NCBI RefSeq assembly: GCF_003993795.1
Contig: NZ_RWKV01000003.1
Location: 236,836 to 300,835 of the forward strand
From: Aquabacter cavernae
Lineage (GTDB): Bacteria > Pseudomonadota > Alphaproteobacteria > Rhizobiales > Xanthobacteraceae
Direction: 5' to 3'
Length of the DNA: 64,000 nucleotides
Shown here piece by piece: positions 16,965 to 26,688 of this stretch; within the stretch, counting starts at the first letter, position 1; every line of letters starts with the position of its first letter. The translations under genes were made by a program, and so were the position numbers. Under the pieces are notes generated by a model. That model made no database searches. It saw only the letters and a program-made list of their open reading frames with translations, and was not told where the DNA came from.

Positions 16965-17972
16965 ATGGATCTCAAGATGAACAGGCGCGCCCTGTTGCGC
17001 GCGGGTCTTGCGGCAGGTGCCGCCGCCACGGTGATCGGCGCTCCCCATATTGCGCGGGCGGCGGGCGTCACGCTGAAGCTGGCACAGCCGGACAGCGTCC
17101 AGCATCCGTTCCAGAAGATGTTCGAGGAGTTCGGAAAGTCGGTTGAGGAGCGCACCGGCGGCGAGGTGCGCGTGCGCGTCTATGGTGGCGGCCAGCTCGG
17201 CAGCTCGGCCAATATCGTCTCGGGGGTGAGCACGGGCACCGTGGACATGGTGGTCCACACCGCCGGTTTCTTCTCGTCCTATTATCCGAAGATGCAGATC
17301 CTCGATCTGCCCTTCGTCTTCCCCAATGGAGACGTGGCCGAGCGGGTGCTGAAGGGGTCCGTCGGCACGGCGATCTTCGCGAGCCTGGAAGAGAAGGCGG
17401 TGACCGGCCTGTGCTGGGGTCATCACGGCTGGCGCGTCATGGAGACCAATGGCAAACCCATCGTCCAGCCCGCCGACCTCGACCGCATGAAGATCCGCAT
17501 CCAGCAGAGCCCCATGTTCGCCGCCATGTTCAAGGCGGTGGGCGCGGTGCCGGTGGTGCTGGACGTGGCCGAGCTTTATCTCGCTTTGTCGCAGAACGCG
17601 GTGCAGGGCATGGAGATCCCGCTCGCCTCCCTGGTCGCCTCCAAGCTCAACGAGGTGGTGTCCTACGTCTCGCTGACGAACCACGTCTACAACGCCTCGG
17701 CGCTGCTCATGAACAAGCCGAAGTTCGACAGCCTGGGTGCCAAGAACGGCGCCATCCTGCGCGAGCTGGCGGGCGGGCTGTCCGTCACCTGGCGCAAGGT
17801 GGCGGCGGACAGCGCCGATGCGGCGCGCAAGGTGTGCGAGGAAAAGGGCATCAAGTTCAACACCGTGGACCACCGGCCGTTCCGGGAACGCATGCAGCCC
17901 GTTTATGACGAGTTCCGCCCCGTCCTTGGCGCCGATCTCGTGGACATGGTGCTGAAGGAAACCGCCACCTGA
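16965..17972 (+). CDS. TRAP transporter solute receptor (DctP family)
   Basis: 335-residue periplasmic receptor. It has a twin-arginine-like N-terminus (MDLKMNRRALLRAGLAAGAA) with cleavage near ARA, preceded by a GGAGGA ribosome site. Hallmarks of DctP receptors are GGQLGSSANIVSGVSTGTVDMV near residue 75 (shown here in part: GGQLGSSANIVSGVSTGT) and the conserved arginine region MKIRIQQSPMFAAMFKAVGA that binds the carboxylate of the ligand. It works with the fused membrane protein at 18080. Ligands of the family are organic acids, which fits the lactone and hydroxyacid enzymes downstream. Confidence 0.92.
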   Translation: MDLKMNRRALLRAGLAAGAAATVIGAPHIARAAGVTLKLAQPDSVQHPFQKMFEEFGKSVEERTGGEVRVRVYGGGQLGSSANIVSGVSTGTVDMVVHTAGFFSSYYPKMQILDLPFVFPNGDVAERVLKGSVGTAIFASLEEKAVTGLCWGHHGWRVMETNGKPIVQPADLDRMKIRIQQSPMFAAMFKAVGAVPVVLDVAELYLALSQNAVQGMEIPLASLVASKLNEVVSYVSLTNHVYNASALLMNKPKFDSLGAKNGAILRELAGGLSVTWRKVAADSADAARKVCEEKGIKFNTVDHRPFRERMQPVYDEFRPVLGADLVDMVLKETAT

Positions 17973-17982
17973 GGCGTATCGG

Positions 17983-18002
17983 GCGGGCGGTTTCGCGCCC
18001 GC
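17983..18002 (+). terminator. Intercistronic hairpin after TRAP receptor gene
   Basis: Seven-base arms GCGGGCG / CGCCCGC around GTTTCG, 11 bases after the receptor stop codon. No U-tract. Its place matches the hairpins that follow other binding-protein genes in this window (13943, 29243, 42438). Confidence 0.45.
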
Positions 18003-18079
18003 TATCCCATCCCGCAACCCGACCTCTGCGGGCGCCCCGCCTGGGCGCGCCGCGCGCCGTTCAGCGGAAGGCACCGGCC

Positions 18080-19963
18080 ATGTCCCACCTGGAATCCGTC
18101 TCGCAGGGGCATGCCGTGCCCCCGGCAGCCTCCGGCGCATTGCGCCTGCCCCGGCTGTTCGATGCCGGCCTCGATGCGGTGGTGGTGACGGCGCTGGTGG
18201 CGCAGCTCGCCATCACCCTCGTCAGCGTCACCCTGCGCGCGCTCGCCCATTCGAGTATCCTGTGGGCGGACGACAGCGCCAAGCTGACCTTGCCGGTCAT
18301 CGCCTTCCTGGGTGGCGCGATTGCCTATCGGCGCGGCCAGCATGCCGCCATCATGGTGGGGATCAGCGCATTGCCGCCCTTCTGGCGCGAGGTGTGCCGG
18401 GCCCTGGTGGAATATCTCGTGCTCATCGTCACCGTGGCGGCGGGCCTTGCCTCCATCGGCCTGTTCCGCAGCCGCCTCGGCGAGGTGCTGCCCATGCTGG
18501 GCCTGTCGGGCGCCTGGTCCGTGGTGCCCTTCACGCTGGGCATGGTGGTGGTGGCGCTGACCGCATTGGAGCGGCTGACGGGCTTTGCGCGGGCGGTGCA
18601 TCTGGCGGTCGCAGGCGTGCTCGCGCTCATCGCCCTGGGTCTCTGGGCGGTGTGGGAGCCCTGGACCGATGTGTTCGCCTCGGACCACGCATTGCCGCTC
18701 ATCGTCGCCATCTTCGCGCTGGCGGTGCTGCTGAGCATGCCGGTGGGCCTCGCGCTCATGCTGACCACATTGGCCTTCCTGGCCTCCACCGACATCCCGA
18801 CCATCGCGCTGCCGCAGAACATGCTGGATGCGAACAGCAACTTCATTTTGCTCTCGTTGCCCTTCTTCATCCTGGCGGGCGCGGTGATGGAGCAGGGCGG
18901 CATCAGCGTGCGCTTCGTGCAGTTCGCCATGGCGCTGGTGGGCCATCTGCGCGGCGGCCTGCTGCAGGTGGTGGTCATCACCATCTATCTCATTTCCGGC
19001 ATTTCCGGCTCCAAGGCGGCGGACGTGGCGGCGGTGGGCTCGGTCATGAAGGCGGAGCTGGAGAAACGGGGCTATTCCGCCCGCGAGGGTGCCGCCGTGC
19101 TCTCCGCCTCGGCCGCCATGGCGGAGACCATCCCGCCCTCCATTGCCATGCTTGTGCTGGGCTCGGTGACGCCCATCTCCATCGGTACCCTGTTCATGGC
19201 GGGGCTGCTGCCGGCGGCGGTGATCGCCGTGTTCCTCATGGTGCTCATCTATGCCCTGGCGCGCCGCCGGGGCGAGGTGGCCTCGCCCCGCATGTCCGCC
19301 CGCGCCATCGGCCGCAGCGCCGCGTCCGCCATCCTGCCGCTGGCCATGCCGGTCTTCATGGTGCTGGGCATCAAGTTCGGCTTCGCGACGCCCACCGAGA
19401 TCTCGGCTTTCGCGGTGGCCTACGGACTGGTGCTTGCCCTGTTCGTCTATCGGGCGCTGGAATGGCGCGCGCTGGTGCGGGTGGGGGTGAATGCCGCCGT
19501 TCTGTCGGGCATGGTGCTGTTCATCGTCGCGGCGGCGGGGGCCTTCGGCTGGACGCTCTCGGCGGCCGACCTGCACACCCAGCTCATCGACCTGCTGGCG
19601 CTGGCGGGCAACAACCACACCGTCTTCATGCTGGGCTCGATCCTGCTGTTGATGGTGGTGGGGGCGCTCCTGGAGGGACTGCCCGCGCTCATCATCCTCG
19701 GCCCGGTCCTCCTGCCCATCGCCGCCGGGCTCGGCATCGACGCGGTGCATTATGGCATCGTGATGATCCTCGCCATGGGGGTTGGCATCTTCATGCCGCC
19801 CATCGGCATCGGCTTCTACATCTCCTGCGCCGTCATGGGGGCCAGCGTGGAGCGCACCTCCCAGGCCATGATGCCCTATTTCCTGACCTTGCTGGCCGGG
19901 GTGCTGACCGTCGCCTTCGTGCCCTGGTTCACCCACGCCGTGCCCCGCCTGTTCGCCGGCTGA
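18080..19963 (+). CDS. TRAP transporter fused permease (DctQ-DctM)
   Basis: 627-residue inner-membrane protein. Residues 1 to about 190 form a DctQ-like small subunit of four segments, with the ILWADDSAKLTLPVIAFLGG motif. The rest is a DctM-like large subunit starting at LLSMPVGLALMLTTLAFL, with the AVGSVMKAELEKRGYS loop and the IPPSIAMLVLG motif. Fused DctQM proteins are known in the family. It uses an ion gradient and the receptor at 16965. The IclR gene follows 107 bases downstream. Confidence 0.92.
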   Translation: MSHLESVSQGHAVPPAASGALRLPRLFDAGLDAVVVTALVAQLAITLVSVTLRALAHSSILWADDSAKLTLPVIAFLGGAIAYRRGQHAAIMVGISALPPFWREVCRALVEYLVLIVTVAAGLASIGLFRSRLGEVLPMLGLSGAWSVVPFTLGMVVVALTALERLTGFARAVHLAVAGVLALIALGLWAVWEPWTDVFASDHALPLIVAIFALAVLLSMPVGLALMLTTLAFLASTDIPTIALPQNMLDANSNFILLSLPFFILAGAVMEQGGISVRFVQFAMALVGHLRGGLLQVVVITIYLISGISGSKAADVAAVGSVMKAELEKRGYSAREGAAVLSASAAMAETIPPSIAMLVLGSVTPISIGTLFMAGLLPAAVIAVFLMVLIYALARRRGEVASPRMSARAIGRSAASAILPLAMPVFMVLGIKFGFATPTEISAFAVAYGLVLALFVYRALEWRALVRVGVNAAVLSGMVLFIVAAAGAFGWTLSAADLHTQLIDLLALAGNNHTVFMLGSILLLMVVGALLEGLPALIILGPVLLPIAAGLGIDAVHYGIVMILAMGVGIFMPPIGIGFYISCAVMGASVERTSQAMMPYFLTLLAGVLTVAFVPWFTHAVPRLFAG

Positions 19964-20070
19964 AGCGATGCGGCGCAGCATGGGGAGCGCTTTCGCGCGC
20001 GCCGGTTTCCCTCTATATCCCGAGGGGTTCCGCGCGTCCGGGCGCGGCGCGCGGGAAGGGGCGACGAGGC

Positions 20071-20943
20071 GTGCAGGACACCGATGATAAGCAGGCCGGC
20101 CCGCGTTCCGTGCTGCGGGTCATGAATGTCCTGGCGATGCTTGCCGACAGCACCGAGGGCAAGACCCTGGCCGCCCTGAGCGACCAGCTCGACCTGCCCA
20201 AGACCAGCCTGTTCAGCCTGCTCAAGGCGCTGGAGGCGGGTGGCTATATCCGCACCGCCGCCGGGCGCTACCTGCTGGGCGCCGAGGCGCTGAAGCTCGG
20301 CTCCAGCCTGCGTCAGGCCAGCGCCTTCCCGCGCTGCGCCCGCCCCACCCTGGAATGGCTCGCCTCGGAGACGGAGGAGACCATCCTGCTCGGCGTTCTC
20401 GCCGAGAGCGGCCACGAAGTGACTTATGTGGATGTCATCGAATCCGAGAAGCTGCTGCGCTTCGCCGTGCGGGTGGGAAACCGCCGCCCGCTTTACTGCA
20501 CCGCCGCCGGGAACGTGCTGCTGGCCTTCATGACCGAGGCGGAGCGCGCGGCTTATCTGGACGCGACGCCCTTCGTCCGCTTCACCCCGCGCACCGTCGA
20601 TCGGGCGGAGCTGGATGAGCGCATCGCGCAGATCCGCGAGACCGGTGTGGTGTTCGACATTGACGGGCTCATCGACGGGGCGAGCGGGGTCGCGGGGGCG
20701 GTGTTCGACGAGAGCGGCACCGTGCGCTGCTCCATCACCATCGCCGGGCCCACCATCCGCCTGCGGGACCATCTGGACCATTTCACCGGGCTGGTGCGAA
20801 CCGCCGCCGAGGAGTTGTCCCGCATCCTGAACTATCGCGGTCCGTTCCCGCCCGGCAGCCTGGCTGCCGCGTTGGAGCCCCCGCCCGAAGCGCCCGTGCG
20901 CAAGCGCGGACGGCCGAAGTCCAGTTCAGCGCCCCGGAAATAG
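20071..20943 (+). CDS. IclR-family transcriptional regulator with AT-hook-like tail
   Basis: 290-residue regulator starting at a GTG (VQDTDDKQAG) with GAAGGGG upstream. An in-frame ATG at 20122 would remove part of the winged helix. The N-terminal helix-turn-helix (LAALSDQLDLPKTSLFSLLK) and the C-terminal IclR effector domain (LYCTAAGNVLLAFMTEAERA, then GVVFDIDGLIDGASGVAGAV) are both complete. The C-terminus carries KRGRPKS, an AT-hook core (GRP flanked by basic residues), unusual for the family. Its place at the end of the aldolase/TRAP group suggests it controls that group and perhaps the downstream minus-strand genes. Confidence 0.88.
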   Translation: MQDTDDKQAGPRSVLRVMNVLAMLADSTEGKTLAALSDQLDLPKTSLFSLLKALEAGGYIRTAAGRYLLGAEALKLGSSLRQASAFPRCARPTLEWLASETEETILLGVLAESGHEVTYVDVIESEKLLRFAVRVGNRRPLYCTAAGNVLLAFMTEAERAAYLDATPFVRFTPRTVDRAELDERIAQIRETGVVFDIDGLIDGASGVAGAVFDESGTVRCSITIAGPTIRLRDHLDHFTGLVRTAAEELSRILNYRGPFPPGSLAAALEPPPEAPVRKRGRPKSSSAPRK

Positions 20944-21004
20944 ACGGCCGCCACGGGCATGGGGAAGGGCCGCTTCAGAGGCCGAGACTGAGCGGCGCGC
21001 CGCC

Positions 21005-21865
21005 CTAGAAACCGTAGAGGCGCGCGGGATTGTCCACCAGCACCCGGCGCAGCAGGTCGGTATCGGGAAGCCAGTCCGCCAGCCGGTCGAACAGCACAGT
21101 CGTATTCGGCATCTCCCCCTGGAGATGCGGATGCGGCCAGTCGGAGCCCCAGACCAGCCGGTCGGGCACCAGGTTGATCAGCGCCTGCGCGAACGGGGCG
21201 AGGTCCGGGTAGGGCGGCGGCAGGGCCGAGCAGTGATAGGCCGCCGAGAGCTTCGCCCAGGCCCGCTCCGATTCCATGAGCCGCAGCAAAGCCTGGAAGG
21301 CGGGCTGGTCGATCCCCCCGGCGGCGGGGATGCCTGCGAAATGGTCGATCACCACGGGACAGGGCAGGGCCGCGAGCCGCGCTTCCAGCGTCACCATCTG
21401 CGATGGGGACAGCATGAATTGAATATGCCAGCCCCGCTCGGCCAGTCGGGGCGCCAGCCGCTCCAGCCCGTCGAGGCCCGGGCCGCCGGGATGGGTGGCG
21501 ATGATGCGCACGCCCCGCGCGCCCGCCGCGTGCAGGCGGTCCAGCTCGGCATCGGGCACGTCGGGGTGCACCACCACCACCGCGCGGGCGGGCCGCCCCA
21601 GGTCGGTAAGGGCGGCGAGGAGGCGGGAATTGTCCAGGCCGTACACGCTGGCCTGGATCACCACCACACGCTCGATGCCCAGCGTATCCGCCAGGTGGCG
21701 GAAGGCTGCCGGGCTTGCGTCCGGCGGCGTGTACATGCGCTCGGGCACGTAGGGATAGGTCTCTTGCGGCCCGAAGATATGGATGTGGCAATCCGTGGCC
21801 CCCGCCGGAGCGCTAAGGCGCGGCGGGCGGGGAGCGGGATCCGGCGGCTGGCAGGGGGCGGTCAA
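21005..21865 (-). CDS. Amidohydrolase, 2-pyrone-4,6-dicarboxylate lactonase (LigI)-like
   Basis: 286-residue TIM-barrel hydrolase of amidohydrolase family 2. The metal-site HxH is seen in TDCHIHIFGP (His27, His29), and the essential late Asp in WGSDWPHPH near residue 240. The opening resembles LigI, which hydrolyses 2-pyrone-4,6-dicarboxylate, in its HIFGP motif and the VVIQASVYGLDN strand. It lies 14 bases below the LLM monooxygenase stop, so the two are probably co-transcribed. A lactone or cyclic imide substrate is likely; the exact one is not shown. Confidence 0.82.
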   Translation of the reverse strand: MTAPCQPPDPAPRPPRLSAPAGATDCHIHIFGPQETYPYVPERMYTPPDASPAAFRHLADTLGIERVVVIQASVYGLDNSRLLAALTDLGRPARAVVVVHPDVPDAELDRLHAAGARGVRIIATHPGGPGLDGLERLAPRLAERGWHIQFMLSPSQMVTLEARLAALPCPVVIDHFAGIPAAGGIDQPAFQALLRLMESERAWAKLSAAYHCSALPPPYPDLAPFAQALINLVPDRLVWGSDWPHPHLQGEMPNTTVLFDRLADWLPDTDLLRRVLVDNPARLYGF

Positions 21866-21879
21866 GGCTCGCTCGTCCC

Positions 21880-23226
21880 TCAGGCGGGTGCCAGTTCGCG
21901 CGGGGCGCCTGTCGCCGCGCGGCCCGCGAGATTTTCGCGGAAGGTCCGCCCCTCATAGGCGGTGCGCTGGACGCCGCGCCGCTGGAGGATCGGCACCACC
22001 TCGTCCACGAAGGTGCGGATGCTGCCGATATTGGTGGTGGGGGTGATGTTGAAGCCGTGGCAACCGGTCTCGCGCCAGATGGTCTCCATCTGCGCGGCCA
22101 CCTGCTCCGGCGTGCCGACGATCTGGAGCATGCCCGCCGCGCAGCCCCATTTCAGCGCCGCCTCGCGGAAGGTGAGGCGGCGGTCGCCGAACAAAGCCGT
22201 GATGGCGGACATGAGGCCCTGGGACGCCTGCGTCTCGATATGCTCGATGGGCTCATCGATATTGAACTTGCTGAAATCGATGCCGAGCGTGCCGGATGCG
22301 CGGGCGAGCGCCCCCTCGATGGGCACGCGGGCGAGCAGTTCCTCGCGCAGGCGCTGTGCTTCCGCCTCCGTGCCGGCGATGATGGGCTGGATGCCGAACG
22401 TCACCTTCACGTCCGGGTCCTTTCCGGCGGCGGTCGCCGCGGCCCGCACCTGCTTCATGAAATCATGCATGCCGGGAATTTGCGGCTGGATGGAGAAGAT
22501 CACGTCCGCATGGGACACGGCGAAGCGCTGGCCCCGGCCGGACGTGCCCGCCTGGAACAGGACGGGCCGCCCCTGGGGCGAGGGGAAGGTCGGCGGCGCG
22601 GCGTGGCACTTGAGGTAGCGGCCCTCAAAATCCACGATTTTCACCTTGGCGGGGTCCACCAGCACGCCGCTCGCCCGGTCCGCCACCACCGCCTCGGGGG
22701 GGAAGCCGTCCCACAGGCGGTAGCAGATCTCCAGATATTCCTCGGCCCGGTCGTAGCGCTCGTCATGCTCCAACTGGTCGAGGCCGAGCGCACGATGCTC
22801 GCCGCGCAGATGGCCGGTGACGACGTTCCAGCCCATCCGCCCGCCGGTGAGATAGTCGAGCGTGGAGAAGGTGCGCACCGCCAGATAAGGCGGGATCCCG
22901 GAGAGCGAGAGCGTGACGCCGAAGCCCAGATGCTCGGTGACCGCCGCCATGGCCGGCACCAGCGCGAGAGGATCATGGGACGGCCAGCACACGCCGTAGC
23001 GGATGGCGCTGTCCATGCTGTCCTTGTAGCGCTCGAAGCCGCCGGGCGTGTCGGCGAAGAACAGGCCGTCGAAGCAGCCGCGCTCCAGCGTGCGGGCGAG
23101 GTCCTGCCAGTGGGCGAAGCCCTTCATGCCCTCCAGCCGCTCGTCGGCGGGATCCGTCCAGCTCGCAATGGTGTGGTTGATGGGGCTGTGGATGTAGAAG
23201 CCCGTGAGGTGCATCTGCCGGGTCAT
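21880..23226 (-). CDS. LLM-class flavin-dependent monooxygenase, NtaA/SnaA/DszA type
   Basis: 448-residue luciferase-like monooxygenase. It has the SPINHTIASWTDPADE N-terminal region, LTGGRMGWNVVTGHLRGEHR near residue 125, and VLFQAGTSGRGQRFAVSHAD near residue 225, all typical of the FMNH2-dependent NtaA/DszA branch. It is about as long as the enzyme at 8644 but clearly a different protein. The flavin reductase that can feed it lies 45 bases upstream in the same operon, and the LigI-like hydrolase lies downstream. An AAGGTG ribosome site precedes the ATG. Confidence 0.88.
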   Translation of the reverse strand: MTRQMHLTGFYIHSPINHTIASWTDPADERLEGMKGFAHWQDLARTLERGCFDGLFFADTPGGFERYKDSMDSAIRYGVCWPSHDPLALVPAMAAVTEHLGFGVTLSLSGIPPYLAVRTFSTLDYLTGGRMGWNVVTGHLRGEHRALGLDQLEHDERYDRAEEYLEICYRLWDGFPPEAVVADRASGVLVDPAKVKIVDFEGRYLKCHAAPPTFPSPQGRPVLFQAGTSGRGQRFAVSHADVIFSIQPQIPGMHDFMKQVRAAATAAGKDPDVKVTFGIQPIIAGTEAEAQRLREELLARVPIEGALARASGTLGIDFSKFNIDEPIEHIETQASQGLMSAITALFGDRRLTFREAALKWGCAAGMLQIVGTPEQVAAQMETIWRETGCHGFNITPTTNIGSIRTFVDEVVPILQRRGVQRTAYEGRTFRENLAGRAATGAPRELAPA

Positions 23227-23271
23227 GGGACACCTTCTTGTTTTCTGCGGGAAGGGAAGGGCGGCGCGCGG

Positions 23272-23745
23272 TCAGCCCACAGTGACGAAGGCGCGCTGGT
23301 GATAGGCGAGGGCGGGGCCGGGATCGCCGAGCGCGGTTTCCTGGACCTCGCCGAGGATGACGGTGTGGTCCCCGCACGGGATGGCTTCCCGCGTACGGCA
23401 GACCAGGGTCGCGACCGCGTCCTCCACCACGTCGAGCCCGTGGGCGTTGGGGCGCAGCGCCTCAGTCGCGAACTTGTCCTCGCCGCGCTTGGCGAAGGTG
23501 AGGGCGAGATCCTTGTGCTCGGGCCGTAGAACACTGACCGCGAACGTCTCGGCGGACACGAAATGCGGATGGCATTCCGCTCCTTCCGCCAGGCAGATCA
23601 GCACCATGGGCGGGTTCATGGAGACCGAGGTGAAGGAGGAGGCGGTGAAGCCGCGCGGCGTCCGGTCGCGGTCGCGCATCGTCACGATCACGACGCCGCT
23701 CGGATAACGCGACATGGCTTCCTTCAGGTGGGCCTGGACTGTCAT
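23272..23745 (-). CDS. Flavin reductase (FMN-binding, HpaC/NtaB-like)
   Basis: 157-residue protein of the short-chain flavin reductase family. It opens LKEAMSRYPSGVVIVTMRD, with the FTASSFTSVSMNPPMVLICL flavin-binding block near residue 37 and a C-terminal GDHTVILGEV. It supplies reduced FMN to the co-transcribed monooxygenase. The chosen ATG (MTVQAHLKEAM) has GGAGGA upstream; the frame is open to 23844, but that part runs through the promoter and operator. Confidence 0.9.
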   Translation of the reverse strand: MTVQAHLKEAMSRYPSGVVIVTMRDRDRTPRGFTASSFTSVSMNPPMVLICLAEGAECHPHFVSAETFAVSVLRPEHKDLALTFAKRGEDKFATEALRPNAHGLDVVEDAVATLVCRTREAIPCGDHTVILGEVQETALGDPGPALAYHQRAFVTVG

Positions 23746-23805
23746 CGAAGGGGATCCTCCCGGCTGCCCGCAGGGGGCATGCCGAAGCAGTTTGTTGTCG
23801 TTTTT

Positions 23806-23844
23806 GTTCCGAAATAAGAATACAGTTCCTAAATCGGGAGTCAA
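23806..23844 (-). promoter_or_regulatory. Promoter overlapped by an operator-like repeat, flavin reductase operon
   Basis: On the minus strand TTGACT (23844-23839) and TATTCT (23822-23817) are 16 bases apart, about 72 bases above the ATG at 23745. Overlapping them on the plus strand are GTTCCGAAAT (23806-23815) and GTTCCTAAAT (23825-23834), starts 19 bases apart, and an outer inverted pair TTCCGA (23807) / TCGGGA (23834). A block at 30577 has the same layout and spacing. A repressor site shared by both operons is likely. Confidence 0.5.
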
Positions 23845-23974
23845 TGGTTGGGGAAGCCATCCATGCTCCCGGCGGCGGCCCTCTTCGGCGGACCGTTGAA
23901 GTCATGAAAAATCAGAGCGTTGGATCGAAGCGGCCGCAGCGTGTCAGGATCGGCCGCAGACCAGGAGGAAACGC

Positions 23975-24889
23975 ATGTATGCAGCCCCGCCCACCATCGT
24001 CGCGCGTCCCTTCGTGGTGATGCCGGAGGAGATCAAGGTCATCGGACGGCGCTCGGAATGGGCCGAGGTGCAGTTCGGCGGCACGCCGGTTCCGACCTTT
24101 CTGGAAGGGCCGTCCTTCGACCGCATGGGCAATCTCTGGGTCGTGGACATTCCCTGGGGGCGGCTCATCAAGGTGACGCCGGAGGGCAAGGTGAGCGTGG
24201 AGGCGGAATATGACGGCGAGCCGAACGGCCTGAAGTTCCACAAGGACGGCCGCGCCTTCATCACCGACCACAAGAACGGGATCATGGTGTTCGACCCGCG
24301 CACCGGGCGCGTGGAGCCCTATCTGGAGCGCACCATGCTCCAGCGCTTCAAAGGCGTGAACGACCTGATCTTCGCCGGCAATGGCGACCTCTATTTCACC
24401 GACCAGGGCCAGACCGGCCTGCACGATCCCTCCGGCTGCCTCTACCGGCTGCGCACGGACGGGACGCTGGACTGCGTGCTGAAGGGCATTCCGAGCCCCA
24501 ACGGCCTCGTGCTCAACAAGGCGGAAAGCGCCGTCCTGCTGGCGGTGACGCGGGCCAATGCCGTCTGGCGCGTGCCCATCATGCGCGACGGGACGGCGAG
24601 CAAGGTGGGCACCTTCATCCAGATGTCGGGCGGCAGCGGCCCCGACGGCCTCGCCATCGATGCGGACGACAATCTGGTGGTCTGCCATGTGGGGCTCGGG
24701 TCCGTCTGGCTGTTCAGCCATCTCGGCGAGCCCTTGCTGCGCATCACGTCGCCGGAGGGGCATCTGACCACCAATTGCGCGTTCGGTGGCCCGGACAACA
24801 AGACGATCTTCATCACCGAATCGAAGACCGGGACCATTCTGTGCGCCGACCTGCCGGTGGCGGGCCGGCCGCTTTATTCCCACGCCTGA
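23975..24889 (+). CDS. SMP-30/gluconolactonase-family lactonase
   Basis: 304-residue six-bladed beta-propeller hydrolase. Metal-ligand positions expected for the family are visible: Glu in FLEGPSFD (near residue 43), Asn in FKGVNDLIF (near residue 130) and Asp in SGPDGLAIDADDN (near residue 225). It hydrolyses a lactone ring. An AGGAGGAAA ribosome site precedes the ATG. It is transcribed divergently from the flavin reductase, from the spacer holding the 23806 operator, and converges on the dehydrogenase at 24921. Confidence 0.87.
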   Translation: MYAAPPTIVARPFVVMPEEIKVIGRRSEWAEVQFGGTPVPTFLEGPSFDRMGNLWVVDIPWGRLIKVTPEGKVSVEAEYDGEPNGLKFHKDGRAFITDHKNGIMVFDPRTGRVEPYLERTMLQRFKGVNDLIFAGNGDLYFTDQGQTGLHDPSGCLYRLRTDGTLDCVLKGIPSPNGLVLNKAESAVLLAVTRANAVWRVPIMRDGTASKVGTFIQMSGGSGPDGLAIDADDNLVVCHVGLGSVWLFSHLGEPLLRITSPEGHLTTNCAFGGPDNKTIFITESKTGTILCADLPVAGRPLYSHA

Positions 24890-24895
24890 AGGCGC

Positions 24896-24920
24896 CGGGC
24901 CGGAGCCCGGCTCCGGCCCG
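24896..24920. terminator. Bidirectional hairpin between convergent genes
   Basis: Perfect 10-base arms CGGGCCGGAG / CTCCGGCCCG with a 5-base loop, filling the gap between the lactonase stop (24889) and the dehydrogenase stop (24921). Likely terminator for both strands although there is no U-run. Confidence 0.6.
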
Positions 24921-25904
24921 TCAGGTGGCGGCGCTCGCCAGCACATCGGGATTGAGCAGCGTGGCGGGACGCCCGCCGGAAAGCGCCTGCTCCACCACCT
25001 TGGCCACGTTCAGCGCCATGTCGCGCATGCTGCCGTTGGTGACGCCAGCCACATGGGGGCTCAGCACCACATTGGGCAGGGCGAAGAGGGGATCGTCGGC
25101 GGGCGGGGGCTCCACGTCGAACACGTCGATGCCCGCCCCGGCGATGCGGCCTTCCCGCAAGGCCGCCGCCAAGGACGGCTCGTGGATGAGCCCGCCGCGC
25201 GAGGTGTTGACGATGATGGCGTTGGCGGGCATCGCGGCGAGTTCCCTCTCGCCGATGAGATGCCGCGTGCGGGCGCTGAGCGGCACATGGACGGAGATCA
25301 CGTCCGAGCCGGCCATGAGATCCGTCAGGTCCTCCACTTTGGCCACCCCGGCCTTGGCCATCTCCTCGGCGCTCACGAAGGGGTCGAAGGCACTGACGCT
25401 CATGCCGAAGCCCGCGCCGCCGATGCGCGCCGTCACGCGGGATATCTGGCCGAACCCCACGAGGCCGAGCCGCCCGCCGGTGAGGTCGCCAAGCCGCAGC
25501 GTCCAGCGCTCGCCGAACCGGTTCTCGCGCACCAGCGCGTCCATCTCCCGCACCCGGCGAAGCACCGCCAGCATGAGCGCCACCGCGCCTTCTGCCACCG
25601 CCGTGGAATTGGCGCCGCCCGGCGTGTTGGCCACCATCACCCCGTGCGCGGTGGCGGCGGGAACATCGATATTGTCCACGCCCGAGCCGTGCTTGGTGAC
25701 GATGCGCAGGCGCGGGGTCTGCGCCAGCCAGGGGCCGTTCACCTCGAAGGCGCGCACCACCGCCGCCGTGGCCTGGGACAGGTCCTCCGCCGAGAGAGCT
25801 TCGCCCGGCAGCTTCAGCCGGAAGGAGCGGGCGAGGCGCGCGATGCCGTCCTCGTGGATGGGGTCCAGCACCAGGACGAGGTCGGGCGTGTTGCGTGTTG
25901 TCAT
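24921..25904 (-). CDS. D-isomer 2-hydroxyacid dehydrogenase
   Basis: 327-residue NAD(P)-dependent dehydrogenase. The Rossmann motif is GLVGFGQISRVTARI near residue 150. The catalytic Arg is in NTSRGGLIHEPSL near residue 235, a Glu lies downstream, and the catalytic His is in LSPHVAGVTNGSM near residue 288. It would interconvert a 2-hydroxyacid and its 2-oxoacid, for example an aldolase or lactonase product. It lies upstream-facing next to the Liv operon stop (livF ends at 25948, 43 bases away), so it is probably the last gene of that operon. Confidence 0.88.
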   Translation of the reverse strand: MTTRNTPDLVLVLDPIHEDGIARLARSFRLKLPGEALSAEDLSQATAAVVRAFEVNGPWLAQTPRLRIVTKHGSGVDNIDVPAATAHGVMVANTPGGANSTAVAEGAVALMLAVLRRVREMDALVRENRFGERWTLRLGDLTGGRLGLVGFGQISRVTARIGGAGFGMSVSAFDPFVSAEEMAKAGVAKVEDLTDLMAGSDVISVHVPLSARTRHLIGERELAAMPANAIIVNTSRGGLIHEPSLAAALREGRIAGAGIDVFDVEPPPADDPLFALPNVVLSPHVAGVTNGSMRDMALNVAKVVEQALSGGRPATLLNPDVLASAAT

Positions 25905-25947
25905 TGTCGTCTCGCTTTGCCGTTGAGCGGTGGCCCGGCCGGGTGCC

Positions 25948-26680
<733 letters not shown>

Positions 26681-26688
<8 letters not shown>

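Noticed and set aside
18262..20070. In-frame extension of the IclR gene through the TRAP permease
   Set aside because: It is the shadow of the permease in another frame; the real IclR domain begins just after 20071.
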